In this document: piece after piece, positions 1 through 10,562 of the stretch
How the letters are laid out: every line of letters begins with the position of its first letter
Position numbering within the stretch: the first letter of the stretch is position 1
NCBI GenBank assembly: GCA_027624035.1
Contig: JAQBUI010000007.1
Span: 39,269-103,268 of the forward strand
Source of the DNA: Pseudomonadota bacterium
GTDB taxonomy: Bacteria; Pseudomonadota; Gammaproteobacteria; Pseudomonadales; Azotimanducaceae
Length of the DNA: 64,000 bases
Reading direction: 5' to 3'
Notes under the pieces: model-generated
Seen by the model: only the letters and a program-made list of their open reading frames with translations
The model's database searches: none
What the model was told of the DNA's origin: nothing
Position numbers and translations under genes: made by a program

Positions 1-47
1 GCCAGGCCGTTTCCGCAAGCGACTGCCGCGGCGAATTCTTCTGAATG

Positions 48-68
48 GACCCCGTCCTGTCTGGGGTC
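48..68 (-). terminator. Weak hairpin just after zapE
   Basis: A six-base inverted repeat (GACCCC/GGGGTC, nine-base loop) lies directly after the zapE stop codon. No T-run follows on the minus strand, so this would be a poor intrinsic terminator and may only be a 3'-end stabilising hairpin. Nothing else is recognisable in positions 1-68. Confidence 0.25.
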
Positions 69-1184
69 TCAGGGCCTGTGCTCCCGGGCCAGGTACTCCT
101 CTGACTGCATCTCCAGCAACCGGCTTTCGGTGCGCTGAAATTCAAATGTCAGCAGCGTACCGGCGTAGAGTTCCCGCAGCGGGACTTCGGCAGAGAGAAT
201 CAGCTTGACATTGCGGTCATAGAACTCATCGACCAGGCTGATAAAGCGCCGCGCAACGCTTTCGCCTCGCTCGTCAAACCTCGGAACTGCCGAAATGAGG
301 ACCGTCTGGAACTGCCGGGCGAGTTCAATGTAGTCGTTCTGGCTCCTTGGTCCATCGCAGACCTCGTCGAACATGAACCATACGACCCCATCGGCACAGC
401 GCCGCGCCGCAATGGGGCGGTCCTCGATCTCCAGGGTGACATCGAGCGAGCCCGCATCGGGCGCAATGGCCAGGAAGCTCCTGGCCATGTTGATTTCTGC
501 CTGCTCATCCAGCGGAGCATGATAGATTTCGGCCTGCTGCAGGGCCCGCAGACGATAGTCATTGCTGCCATCGAGGTTCATCACCTCCGTGTGGCGCTTG
601 ATGAGTTCAATGGCAGGCAGAAACTTGCTGCGTTGCAAGCCGTCACGGTAGAGGTCATCCGGTGCCGCATTCGAAGTGGCCACCAGCACCACGCCTCGCT
701 CGAACAGGGCCTGCAACAGATTGGCGAGGATCATTGCATCGGTAATATCACTGACAAAAAACTCGTCAAAGCAGATGACCCGGCACTCGCCCGCAAATTT
801 ATCAGCGACCCGCTGCAATGGATCCTTCTGTCCCTGGAGCCCCCGCATTTCCCGGTGCACCAGGCGCATGAATCGATGAAAGTGCAGGCGCTTTTTCTCC
901 GGAAACGGCAGGGAATCGAAAAAGACATCCATCAGGTAGGTCTTACCCCGACCCACACCACCCCAGAGATAGAGCCCGCGAATGGTCGCCGGCCTGCCGG
1001 ACCCGAACCATCTCGAAAAAAAACCCGGGGTGAGCTTCGTCTGCCCAACCAGATCCTCAAAGAGTCGCTGCAAACGGGTCACAGCACCCTCCTGGTCTTC
1101 ATCGGGCAGAATGTCCCCGGCCGCAAGGGCAGCCGCATAGAGCATGCGAGGACCGTCCCTGACGGCTTCGGACCTGGCCTTCAC
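69..1184 (-). CDS. zapE: Cell division ATPase ZapE (AFG1 family)
   Basis: AFG1/ZapE-type P-loop ATPase, 371 residues. In E. coli this family associates with the Z-ring and modulates FtsZ polymers at low oxygen or high temperature. Visible motifs are Walker A (GGVGRGKT, residues 75-82) and Walker B (CFDE, about 138-141), then the family's characteristic C-terminal half rich in RFDE and SLVDEFYDR-type segments. The start is GTG at 1184, sitting directly after a run of five 7-bp repeats that also supplies a GAAGG ribosome-binding site; an internal Met (residue 14) is an alternative. It is the last gene of the mlaF-to-zapE minus-strand run, 22 bp after hisD, so co-transcription with hisD is likely. 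Confidence 0.93.
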   Translation of the reverse strand: MKARSEAVRDGPRMLYAAALAAGDILPDEDQEGAVTRLQRLFEDLVGQTKLTPGFFSRWFGSGRPATIRGLYLWGGVGRGKTYLMDVFFDSLPFPEKKRLHFHRFMRLVHREMRGLQGQKDPLQRVADKFAGECRVICFDEFFVSDITDAMILANLLQALFERGVVLVATSNAAPDDLYRDGLQRSKFLPAIELIKRHTEVMNLDGSNDYRLRALQQAEIYHAPLDEQAEINMARSFLAIAPDAGSLDVTLEIEDRPIAARRCADGVVWFMFDEVCDGPRSQNDYIELARQFQTVLISAVPRFDERGESVARRFISLVDEFYDRNVKLILSAEVPLRELYAGTLLTFEFQRTESRLLEMQSEEYLAREHRP

Positions 1185-1219
1185 TTCAACCTTCAGTCTT
1201 CAATCCTCAACCTTCAACC
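1185..1219 (-). repeat. Five degenerate 7-bp tandem repeats at the hisD-zapE junction
   Basis: Read on the minus strand, five consecutive heptamers (GGTTGAA, GGTTGAG, GATTGAA, GACTGAA, GGTTGAA) run from the last codons of hisD to the base before the zapE GTG start. The hisD stop codon and the zapE Shine-Dalgarno both lie inside the array. Confidence 0.7.
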
Positions 1220-2513
1220 CGGCATTCCGCAGACGCGGCGTGAGCCGACAAACCCTCTTCCCGTGCGATGATCGCCGCATCACGACTGAGCGAAATGGCC
1301 CCTTCCCGGGAACACTGCACAACTGAACTCCTGACCTGAAAGTCATATACGCCCAGGGCAGATGCAAACCTTGCCGAACCATTGGTAGGCAGCACGTGAC
1401 TCGGGCCGGCAGTATAGTCACCGACCACCTCGGCGGTGTGTTGACCCAGAAAAATCGCCCCGGCGTGCCTGATCGCCGGCATCAGACCGGCGGGGTCCCG
1501 AATGGCGAGCTCCAGGTGTTCGGGCGCAATGCGATTGACAACCCGTGCCGCCTCGGCCAGATCCTGAACCCCGATCAATGCGCCCCGGTCAGCCAGGGAT
1601 CGTTCGATGATATCCCGTCGTGGCATGTCAGCCAGATGCGTTTCCAGCAACCCTGGTATGGCATCCAGCAGCGCCCTGTCCGGAGACACAATAATGGCCT
1701 GGGCCAGTTCGTCATGTTCTGCCTGGGCGAACAGGTCCATGACCAGCCACTCTGGCCTGGCCGAGTCATCAGCGATGATGACCACTTCCGACGGCCCGGC
1801 GATCATGTCCACGCCAACAACGCCATAGACCAGTTCCTTTGCCGTCGCCACGTAAATGTTTCCCGGCCCGACGATCTTGTCGACCCTGGGTACGGTCTCG
1901 GTGCCCCAGGCCAATGCACCAATCGCCTGGGCACCACCGATGGTAAAGAATCGATCCACTCCAGCCAGACAGGCGGCAGCCAGAAGCACGTCGCTGATTT
2001 CTCCACGGGGCGTCGGTGCCACAAGTATGATTTCTTTAACCCCGGCGACCCGGGCGGGGATGGCCGTCATAATGACGGTCGAGGGATAGGCTGCCTTGCC
2101 GCCGGGCGCATAGATACCGACCCGCTCCATGGCTCGAATACGCTGCCCCAGCCTCGTTCCGGTCGCGTCTGTAAATTCCCAGTCGGCACCACCGCCGAGG
2201 GCGGCCTTCTGTTTCTGGTGATACAGACGAACTCGATTCACCGATGCCTGTAACGCGTCCCGCACCAGGGGGTCTATCCGACCCAGCGCCCGGCGCTGAT
2301 CATCCAGCGAAATTTCAAGGTCCGCGGCCGAGGCCACATCATATTGATCAAACCTGACAGTCAGTTCGAGCAGCGCCAGGTCGCCCCGGGTTCGCACCTG
2401 TTCAAGGATGCGGCGCACCGACTCCCTCACCGCCAGCCGGTCCTCTGATGGCAGCGTCAGCAGACCGGACAGTGCCGCATCGAAATCCGCCTGTTGGCTG
2501 TCCAGCCGGGCAA

Positions 2514-2517
<4 letters not shown>
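1207..2517 (-). CDS. hisD: Histidinol dehydrogenase HisD
   Basis: Catalyses the last two steps of histidine synthesis, L-histidinol to L-histidine with two NAD+ reductions and a zinc ion. The protein is 436 residues, normal for the family. Visible are the dinucleotide-fold region (VGPGNIYVATAKE, about 216-228), the zinc-site segment AQAEHDE (264-270) and the catalytic APEHLEL motif (331-337) with Glu333 and His334. The start overlaps the hisG stop by 4 bp (ATGA), so translation is coupled. hisC, which often follows in pseudomonads, is not here; zapE is next. The C-terminal codons run into the heptamer repeat. Confidence 0.97.
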
Positions 2518-4649
<2,132 letters not shown>

Positions 4650-4731
4650 GTTGAGCCCTGCTTTGACAAAGGGCGAGATAGTAGCACTTTATGTTGGATT
4701 CTCCGAGGACCTGACGCTCGCCGCAGCAGCT

Positions 4732-5112
4732 TCAGGCGAATGGCAGGATTCTGCGGACCCCATGCAGATCAGCAATCTGACGAAGTTCCTCGGATGCCGA
4801 CAGAAAAGTGACCTTCTTGCCGATAAGGCGTGCCTGCCGGGTCACATCCACCAGCATCGCCAGCGCGACTGATCCTTCGACTTCCATGGCAGAAAGGTCG
4901 AACTGGATAGCCTGACGATCTTCTCCTTCCTGACCTTCCTGGCCCTCAACGGACAACTCGACCAGCATCTGCTGCAGGCAGGCAGCCACCGTGTCCACGT
5001 CCACCCGACCACTGACACGATGTACGTTACCTGGCCCGACCATCGTGGCCCGCCGAGCGGCCTCACCTGACTGCTCACTCAATTTGCCGACATCCCCGCG
5101 TTCAAGGCTCAC
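4732..5112 (-). CDS. mlaB: STAS-domain subunit MlaB of the phospholipid ABC transporter
   Basis: Cytoplasmic STAS-domain protein that binds MlaF and is needed for assembly and activity of the MlaFEDB inner-membrane complex. The frame gives 126 residues from a GTG that overlaps the mlaC stop by 4 bp. The STAS core begins near residue 24 (MVGPGNVHRVSGRVD), so an internal ATG at about 5043 would give a 103-residue protein closer to the E. coli length. The conserved hydroxyl position of the STAS loop appears as EGSVALAML. A Glu/Gln/Gly-rich loop (GQEGQEGEDRQ) is inserted before the central strand. Confidence 0.86.
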   Translation of the reverse strand: MSLERGDVGKLSEQSGEAARRATMVGPGNVHRVSGRVDVDTVAACLQQMLVELSVEGQEGQEGEDRQAIQFDLSAMEVEGSVALAMLVDVTRQARLIGKKVTFLSASEELRQIADLHGVRRILPFA

Positions 5113-5774
5113 TCATCGACCCGCCAGTTGGCGATGACCTGTCCAATGTCGTTGCCGTACTTCTGCATGTACGCGGAGAACTGGGATCGGAACTGGAGGC
5201 CCATGTTGATCCCGTTGATCACCACATTGCGAACCTGCCACTGACCATCAACCTTTGCCATCGAGTACTCAACCGGATAAACCGTCCCGTCCTTGCCGTG
5301 GACCTCGACCGACACGGTCGCACGGTCTGGGCTCCGGTCCGAGATCTCCGACCCGCTCACCACGACTTTCTGGTTATCGAATTCAACCAGGGCGCTCGAA
5401 TAGGTTCGAATGAGACCCAGGCGAAACTCCCCCGCAAAGGCCTTGATCTGCTGTTCGCTCGCAAGGCGGTAGTACTTGGCCATCACGCCCCGGGCGAAGC
5501 CATCAAAGTCGATATACGGCGAGATCGACGAGGAGACCCGCTCAAAGAACAATTCCTTGTCACAACGATAAAGGGGGGTGATCACCAAGAGTTTCGCCAG
5601 CAGCTGATCCGTCGCACCCCGCACAGTTTCCGCCGGGGAGTCGGAGAAGACAGGGCCAGCAGCGACCTCAGAGTCAGCCCCACCCGCCAGCGCAAGTTCC
5701 TTGGGACAGGTGGTGTCAGCGGCGCTGACAAACCCCGTCATCCCCATCATCAATGCCAGTATTGCCATCTTCAT
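5109..5774 (-). CDS. mlaC: Periplasmic phospholipid shuttle protein MlaC
   Basis: Periplasmic lipid carrier that moves phospholipid between the outer-membrane MlaA-porin complex and inner-membrane MlaFEDB. Of 221 residues, the first 18 form a signal peptide (MKMAILALMMGMTGFVSA, cleavage before ADTT). The MlaC/Ttg2D domain follows, with the characteristic SPYIDFDGFARGVMAKY segment and a C-terminal VVINGINMGLQFRSQF block that lines the lipid pocket. A 218-bp gap containing a dispersed repeat separates it from mlaD; downstream it is coupled to mlaB. Confidence 0.93.
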   Translation of the reverse strand: MKMAILALMMGMTGFVSAADTTCPKELALAGGADSEVAAGPVFSDSPAETVRGATDQLLAKLLVITPLYRCDKELFFERVSSSISPYIDFDGFARGVMAKYYRLASEQQIKAFAGEFRLGLIRTYSSALVEFDNQKVVVSGSEISDRSPDRATVSVEVHGKDGTVYPVEYSMAKVDGQWQVRNVVINGINMGLQFRSQFSAYMQKYGNDIGQVIANWRVDE

Positions 5775-5906
5775 ATTGCGACCCTGTGCCTGGAACCATT
5801 TAAACCTGTAATCAGACCTGCGTTTGGACCTGTTCAGACCTTTACAAAACCGTTTCGCTGTCCGGGAACTCCCCCAGCCCCCGCCCGAATTGCCGCCGGG
5901 ATTTCG

Positions 5907-5983
5907 ATGAAAGCCTTGAGCGTGCCCGTCTCAGGCACACCGTTGTCGTGCTGGTAAGTCTCTCAGGCCATCGAACAGTACTT
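5907..5983 (+). repeat. Dispersed intergenic repeat, copy 1 (mlaD-mlaC gap)
   Basis: This is an 80-90 bp element. Its core, GAGCGTGCCCGTCTCAGGC, is followed by a GTCGTGCTGG block and ends in CGAACAGTACTT. The first half forms a hairpin (GCGTGCC with GGCAC-type arm). Matching copies are at 6532, 13311, 39733, 44204 and 44286. It is absent from coding DNA in this window. Confidence 0.75.
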
Positions 5984-5992
5984 GCGTGTAAG

Positions 5993-6445
5993 CTAAAACT
6001 GTTTCAGCAGGAACTGACCGATCAGTTCCTCGAGAACGACTGCCGACTGGGTATCATAGAACTCGTCACCGTCGACGAAGAACTCCTCATCTGCACCGAG
6101 GCTCAGACCCACGTATTTTCCACCGAGCAATCCTTCGGTCAGGATAGCTGCAGTACTGTCGGTGCTGATCTGGCTGACATCACCATTGATCTCCATGCGA
6201 ACCAGCGCCATCATGGTCCTGGGATCAAGCGTGATTTCCGCCACCCTGCCGACCACCACCCCCGAAATACTCACTTTGGATCTGACCACCAGGCCACCGA
6301 TGTTCTCAAACTTGGCATAAACACTGTACGTGCCCGTTGTCTCTCCCACGTTGAAGCCGCTGACACGCACCGCCAGCACTGCCAGTGCCAGAATGCCCGC
6401 CAGAATAAAAGCACCGACCACAATCTCTATGGTTCGAGGCTGCAT
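5993..6445 (-). CDS. mlaD: MCE-domain subunit MlaD
   Basis: Inner-membrane anchored substrate-binding subunit of MlaFEDB; MlaD forms a hexameric MCE ring that holds phospholipid in the periplasm. It has 150 residues: one N-terminal transmembrane helix (about 8-28, IVVGAFILAGILALAVLAV) followed by a single MCE domain (YSVYAKFENIGGLVVRSKV, VVVGRVAEI, about 40-120) and a short C-terminal tail. It is shorter than E. coli MlaD (183). Dispersed repeats flank it on both sides, at 5907 and 6532, so the operon spacing here is unusually loose. Confidence 0.94.
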   Translation of the reverse strand: MQPRTIEIVVGAFILAGILALAVLAVRVSGFNVGETTGTYSVYAKFENIGGLVVRSKVSISGVVVGRVAEITLDPRTMMALVRMEINGDVSQISTDSTAAILTEGLLGGKYVGLSLGADEEFFVDGDEFYDTQSAVVLEELIGQFLLKQF

Positions 6446-6531
6446 GGTTTTCTCCTCAACAGTCCTGCCTGTGATTATTCATGCCGTGACGATTCAATTC
6501 AAAGTCTGCACCGGTTCACTGTGCATTCGTT

Positions 6532-6614
6532 GATGCAGCCCTGGGCGTGCCCGTCTCAGGCACGCCATAGTCGTGCTGGCAAGTCTCCCGGGCTGCACGC
6601 CATACAACAGCACT
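6532..6614 (+). repeat. Dispersed intergenic repeat, copy 2 (mlaE-mlaD gap)
   Basis: Second copy of the repeat, with the same order of blocks: GGCGTGCCCGTCTCAGGCAC, TCGTGCTGGCAAGTC, then CATACAACAGCACTTACC. The palindromic first half is perfectly paired here (GGCGTGCC with GGCACGCC). It lies in the 207-bp gap between mlaE and mlaD, where the polycistronic mRNA would carry it. Confidence 0.75.
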
Positions 6615-6652
6615 TACCTGAAAGGTTCGACCTACGACCATAACTGCTACGG

Positions 6653-7429
6653 CTACAGATTAAACATCACCAGAGTCAGGAAAAAGTCCAACACCAGGAT
6701 GGAAACCGACGAGTATACAACGGTTCGGGTGGTGGCCGCGGCAATGCCCTCAGAAGTGGGCTCGGCATCATACCCTTCAAAGACCGCAATCCACGTTACG
6801 ACGGCCCCGAACACTATGGATTTGACGATGCCCTTAAGGACATGGCTGACGAAATCCACACCCTCCTGCATCACCGACCAGAAAGCCCCTTCATAGACGC
6901 CAAGCCAGCCCACTCCGACCAGGGCGGCGCCCCATATGCCGACAGCACTGAACAGCAACGCCAGTATTGGCATGGAGATAAACCCGGCCCACAGCCGCGG
7001 GCTGATGATCCGTTGCAGCGGGTCCACGCCCATCATCTCCATGCTGCTCAGTTGTTCCGTTGCCTTCGCGAGGCCAATCTCTGCAGTCACCGCTGAGCCG
7101 GCACGACCGGCGAACAGCAGCGCAGACACCACCGGCCCGATCTCCATGACCAGCACCAGGGCGACCCCGAGACCGAGCGCACTCTCCGACCCGTATCGCA
7201 CCAGTTGGTTGTAGCCCTGAAGTGCCAGCACCGCACCAATGGAAAAGCCCGACAGCACGGTAATGACCACCGACAGCACGCCCAGCTGGTAAATCTGTGC
7301 GATGACCAGCGGCAGATTCCGAAGCCTGGGCCGACGCCAGACTGCATGCCACCAGACCCTGCCGGCACGACCCACGGTGCCAAAGACCCTCAGCGTCAAC
7401 TGTCCAAGCTGTCTTAGATAGGGAACCAT
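6653..7429 (-). CDS. mlaE: Phospholipid ABC transporter permease MlaE
   Basis: Integral membrane permease of MlaFEDB. From the ATG at 7429 it has 258 residues and begins MVPYLRQLGQLTL; the frame is open 36 codons further, but that part overlaps mlaF and lacks homology. It contains the long amphipathic N-terminal helix, about five transmembrane segments and the MlaE-family hallmark of acidic/small residues in the coupling region (ELGLAKATEQL-like, ATEQLSSMEMMGVDPLQRI). The ATG lies 13 bp after the mlaF stop, with coupled expression expected. Confidence 0.94.
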   Translation of the reverse strand: MVPYLRQLGQLTLRVFGTVGRAGRVWWHAVWRRPRLRNLPLVIAQIYQLGVLSVVITVLSGFSIGAVLALQGYNQLVRYGSESALGLGVALVLVMEIGPVVSALLFAGRAGSAVTAEIGLAKATEQLSSMEMMGVDPLQRIISPRLWAGFISMPILALLFSAVGIWGAALVGVGWLGVYEGAFWSVMQEGVDFVSHVLKGIVKSIVFGAVVTWIAVFEGYDAEPTSEGIAAATTRTVVYSSVSILVLDFFLTLVMFNL

Positions 7430-7442
7430 CAAATCTGTACCA

Positions 7443-8252
7443 TCAGCGCCCGATCTCGTCAGGCTCGAGCAGTTCCTCTTCGAGGTCCGCGGCAGGATAG
7501 TGAAACGGGACCGGGCCATCCGGGAGCCCGCCGACAAACTGTTTTACTCGCGGTGATTGCTCTGCATAGATCTCCTGGGGCGTTCCTGAAGCGATAATCC
7601 TGCCATCTGCAATGAGGTAGATGAAATCGGCAATGCTCGCAGCCTCGGCGATGTCGTGGGAAACGATGATGCTGGTCATTCCGTACACCTGATTCAACGT
7701 CCTGATCAGCGACACGATGACCCCCATGGCAATCGGGTCGAGCCCCGTGAACGGCTCATCGTACATGATGATGTCCGGGTCGAGAGCGATGGCCCTCGCC
7801 AGTGCCACCCGTCGGTTCATGCCCCCGGACAGCTCATTGGGAAACAGCGGCGCGGCGCCACGCAGGCCGACCGACTCGAGCTTCAGGAGCACCAGATCGC
7901 GGATCATCGACTCCTGAAGCGTGGTGTGGACACGGATCGGGAAGGCCACGTTCTCGAATACCGACATGTCCGAAAAGAGCGCACCGGACTGAAACAACAT
8001 GCCCATGTGGCGCCGCGCAGCAAACAGCTCATTCCTGGTGAGTCTGGGAATCTCCTGACCATTGACCATCACACTCCCCGAGTCCGGTAATACCTGGCCA
8101 CCGATCAGGCGCAGCAGCGTGGTCTTCCCGGTACCGCTCGGCCCCATGATGGCGACTACCTTGCCCCGCGGAATCGTCAAATCAATACCCTCGAAGACAC
8201 GCCGCAGTCCTCTGCGAAGCACAACGTTCTCCATGACCACATGATCCGACAT
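7443..8252 (-). CDS. mlaF: Phospholipid ABC transporter ATPase MlaF
   Basis: ATPase that powers the Mla lipid-trafficking complex. From the ATG at 8252 it has 269 codons and begins MSDHVVMENV; the 32 upstream codons in frame show no homology. Walker A is GPSGTGKTT (37-45), the signature is LSGGMNRRVALARA as in E. coli MlaF, and Walker B is IIMYDEPFTG. The C-terminal tail, ending LLEPDEIGR, is of the type that contacts MlaB. It is the first gene of the minus-strand run and is divergent from the Na+/Ca2+ exchanger, so the 146-bp space to 8399 should hold both promoters. Confidence 0.95.
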   Translation of the reverse strand: MSDHVVMENVVLRRGLRRVFEGIDLTIPRGKVVAIMGPSGTGKTTLLRLIGGQVLPDSGSVMVNGQEIPRLTRNELFAARRHMGMLFQSGALFSDMSVFENVAFPIRVHTTLQESMIRDLVLLKLESVGLRGAAPLFPNELSGGMNRRVALARAIALDPDIIMYDEPFTGLDPIAMGVIVSLIRTLNQVYGMTSIIVSHDIAEAASIADFIYLIADGRIIASGTPQEIYAEQSPRVKQFVGGLPDGPVPFHYPAADLEEELLEPDEIGR

Positions 8253-8398
8253 CAATGGACCGACCTTCCAGACACCTTCGACACAGGGGGCCATTATCGC
8301 CGTCCGGGGAACAAACACAACGAACCAGTGGCCAATTTCGCCTTGCAAAAGCCATGGATTCCCAATCTAATGGCTCGTTTTTTGGTGGTCTCCCCCCG

Positions 8399-9376
8399 AT
8401 GGAAACACTGGGCTTCAGTGTCGCAATGCTGGTCGGCTTTCTTGTGCTGTTCAAGAGCGCAGACCAGTTTGTCATTGGTTCTGTTGCCACTGCCCGAAAT
8501 CTCTCGATCTCACCCATGATCATCGGCCTGACGGTGGTGGCCCTCGGCACCTCCGCTCCGGAGATCTTCGTCTCGGTCACCTCGGCGCTCCAGGGCGAAC
8601 CGGAACTCGCCGTCGGCAACGCGATCGGCTCCAATATCGCCAACATCGGAATGGTTCTGGGATGTACTGCGATGATCGTCCCGCTGCGGTTCCGGATCGA
8701 CATTCTTCGCGACGATCTGCCCATACTGGTGTTCGTCACGCTTTGCTGCGGCGCAACGCTGATCGACTACCGACTGGGCATCTGGGATGGACTGCTGCTT
8801 TTTGCCGGCCTGGTTGCCTTCCTGTACCGACTGACCCTGGCCCAGCGTAAATCTTCGGGCATGGAACAGGCAGCCGAGATTGGTGAATTGGAAGAGATTC
8901 CTCCCATGCCTCGGGGACGGGCGGTCCTGACCCTTTCCCTGTCCCTTGTCTTTCTGCTCCTGTCCGCTCAACTACTCGTATGGTCGGTGATCCACATTGC
9001 AGAGACGCTTGGCGTCAGTGAACTGATCATCGGTCTCACAGTGATTGCCGTCGGCACCAGCCTTCCCGAATTGGTGGTGTCGGTCACCAGCGCCCTGAAA
9101 GGCCAGACCGATCTTGCCATTGGCAATATTGTGGGGTCGAATATCTTCAACATTCTGGCGGTCCTGTCGATCCCGTGCGTGCTGGCACCGACCACCGTCA
9201 ACCCGGAGGTCCTGTGGCGAGATTACATGCTGATGCTGACCCTGACCATTGTGGTTGTGGTGTTTGCCTACCTCAAAGGAAAAAACCAGATCACACGGTT
9301 CAAGGGCACCATGCTGTTCCTGGTATGGCTCGGCTATCTGGGTACACTCTACTTTACCGCCAGTTCCGCCTCGTGA
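8399..9376 (+). CDS. yrbG: Na+/Ca2+ exchanger family protein (YrbG-like)
   Basis: Inner-membrane cation/calcium antiporter (CaCA family), 325 residues from the ATG at 8399 (METLGFSVAML), with an alternative ATG at 8354. Two inverted alpha-repeats are obvious: VALGTSAPEIFVSVTSAL with GSNIANIGMVLG in the first, and VAVGTSLPELVVSVTSAL with GSNIFNILAVL in the second. The two GTS-PE motifs hold the ion-binding acidic residues. Ten or so transmembrane helices are predicted, with a charged cytoplasmic loop near residues 155-175. In E. coli yrbG is followed by kdsD-kdsC-lptC; here lptC follows after 13 bp. Confidence 0.92.
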   Translation: METLGFSVAMLVGFLVLFKSADQFVIGSVATARNLSISPMIIGLTVVALGTSAPEIFVSVTSALQGEPELAVGNAIGSNIANIGMVLGCTAMIVPLRFRIDILRDDLPILVFVTLCCGATLIDYRLGIWDGLLLFAGLVAFLYRLTLAQRKSSGMEQAAEIGELEEIPPMPRGRAVLTLSLSLVFLLLSAQLLVWSVIHIAETLGVSELIIGLTVIAVGTSLPELVVSVTSALKGQTDLAIGNIVGSNIFNILAVLSIPCVLAPTTVNPEVLWRDYMLMLTLTIVVVVFAYLKGKNQITRFKGTMLFLVWLGYLGTLYFTASSAS

Positions 9377-9389
9377 GGCCCGCCGCCGG

Positions 9390-9977
9390 ATGACGCAACG
9401 GGTCATCATTCTCAGCTGCATCATCCTGCTGGTGGTACTGGTCACGAACTGGCTGAGCGATGATGGGCAGCAAGCGCCCGATCAGGGAGAACTGACCCGC
9501 AACGACCCGGACACCTATATGGTCAACGCCACCATCCGGCAGTTCGACGATGAAGGGAACCTGCAGCATACGCTGCAGGCAGCACGTTATACGCATTTTC
9601 CTCTGACGGATGTTACCCAGCTGGAATCACCCCACATCCTGCTGGCGTCACTGGCGGATCAACCATGGAAGATCAAATCAGATCATGGCCGGTTGCTTTC
9701 GCGGTCACAGTTCCGTGAACAGGTCGTTGAACTGTGGGACGATGTTGTGGCCGTCGGAGAACGTGCAGACGGCAAATTCGTGAATATTCAGACCCAGAGC
9801 CTGACGGTTTATCCGGAACGAGAATTCGCCGAAACCAGCGACAGGGTCCTGGTAGAAGACAGCATGGGCACCACGACAGCATCCGGCATGAAGGCTTTTT
9901 TCAAGACAGGTGAGTTCATTTTCGAGGGTTCAGAATCTGACCGGGTGAACACCATCTACAAACCAGACCAGCAATAG
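9390..9977 (+). CDS. lptC: LPS export protein LptC
   Basis: Bitopic inner-membrane protein that receives LPS from LptBFG and passes it to the periplasmic LptA bridge. From the ATG at 9390 it has 195 residues: an N-terminal transmembrane helix (VIILSCIILLVVLVTNWL, about 4-21) and the beta-jellyroll domain. Typical segments include MVNATIRQFDDEGNLQHTLQAARYTHF and a C-terminal FFKTGEFIFEG. The gene lies 13 bp after the exchanger and 54 bp before lptA. Confidence 0.93.
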   Translation: MTQRVIILSCIILLVVLVTNWLSDDGQQAPDQGELTRNDPDTYMVNATIRQFDDEGNLQHTLQAARYTHFPLTDVTQLESPHILLASLADQPWKIKSDHGRLLSRSQFREQVVELWDDVVAVGERADGKFVNIQTQSLTVYPEREFAETSDRVLVEDSMGTTTASGMKAFFKTGEFIFEGSESDRVNTIYKPDQQ

Positions 9978-10031
9978 GACTTGCTCTGCCTCCTGGTGTA
10001 CTATCGACACACGTTCACCAGACCACCCTCC

Positions 10032-10562
10032 ATGTCACTCATTCGACTCCTGCTCAGCCTTCTGATTCTAAACCACGGCCAGGCCGTGGCGCTCAGCACC
10101 GATCGGGATCAGCCGTTTCTGGTCGAGGCTGAATCGGCCACCGTCAACGAGAAGTCCGGCACCACCGTCTACAGGGGAAACGTGACCGTCAACCAGGGCT
10201 CGATGAACATCAGCTCGGATGAAATCGAGATCATTACCAGCGAAGGTGTGGTGGTACAGATCATCGCACGAAGCGAAGCCGGGTCAGGACGTCTTGCCCG
10301 CCTCGAACAACAGCCCGATGGCGAACAACCTGTGTTCGCCAACGCCCGGACGATCAGCTACTTCATTTCCGAGGAACGCGTTCATCTAACGGGCAACGCC
10401 AAAGTGATTCAGGCCGGTGACGAATTTACCGGCGAGATGGTCTACTACGACGTCGCCAGCGGCATCGTGAACCTGACCAGTAGCGGCGAGCGTGACGATC
10501 GGATCAAGATCAGATACAACACGCGAAGCAACACGGCAAACCCAGGGTCGCCGGACCCATAG
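10032..10562 (+). CDS. lptA: Periplasmic LPS bridge protein LptA
   Basis: Periplasmic OstA-like beta-jellyroll protein that polymerises into the LPS bridge between LptC and LptD. With the ATG at 10032 it has 176 residues and a signal peptide ([20 protein letters not shown]). The domain shows the family pattern of alternating strands ([48 protein letters not shown]). Its TAG stop shares one base with the lptB GTG start, so translation is coupled. Confidence 0.94.
   Translation: MSLIRLLLSLLILNHGQAVALSTDRDQPFLVEAESATVNEKSGTTVYRGNVTVNQGSMNISSDEIEIITSEGVVVQIIARSEAGSGRLARLEQQPDGEQPVFANARTISYFISEERVHLTGNAKVIQAGDEFTGEMVYYDVASGIVNLTSSGERDDRIKIRYNTRSNTANPGSPDP

Noticed and set aside
8255..8398. Longer start for the Na+/Ca2+ exchanger at 8255
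   Set aside because: It would place a 48-residue polar extension on a membrane protein and overlap the mlaF start region; homology begins at METLGF.
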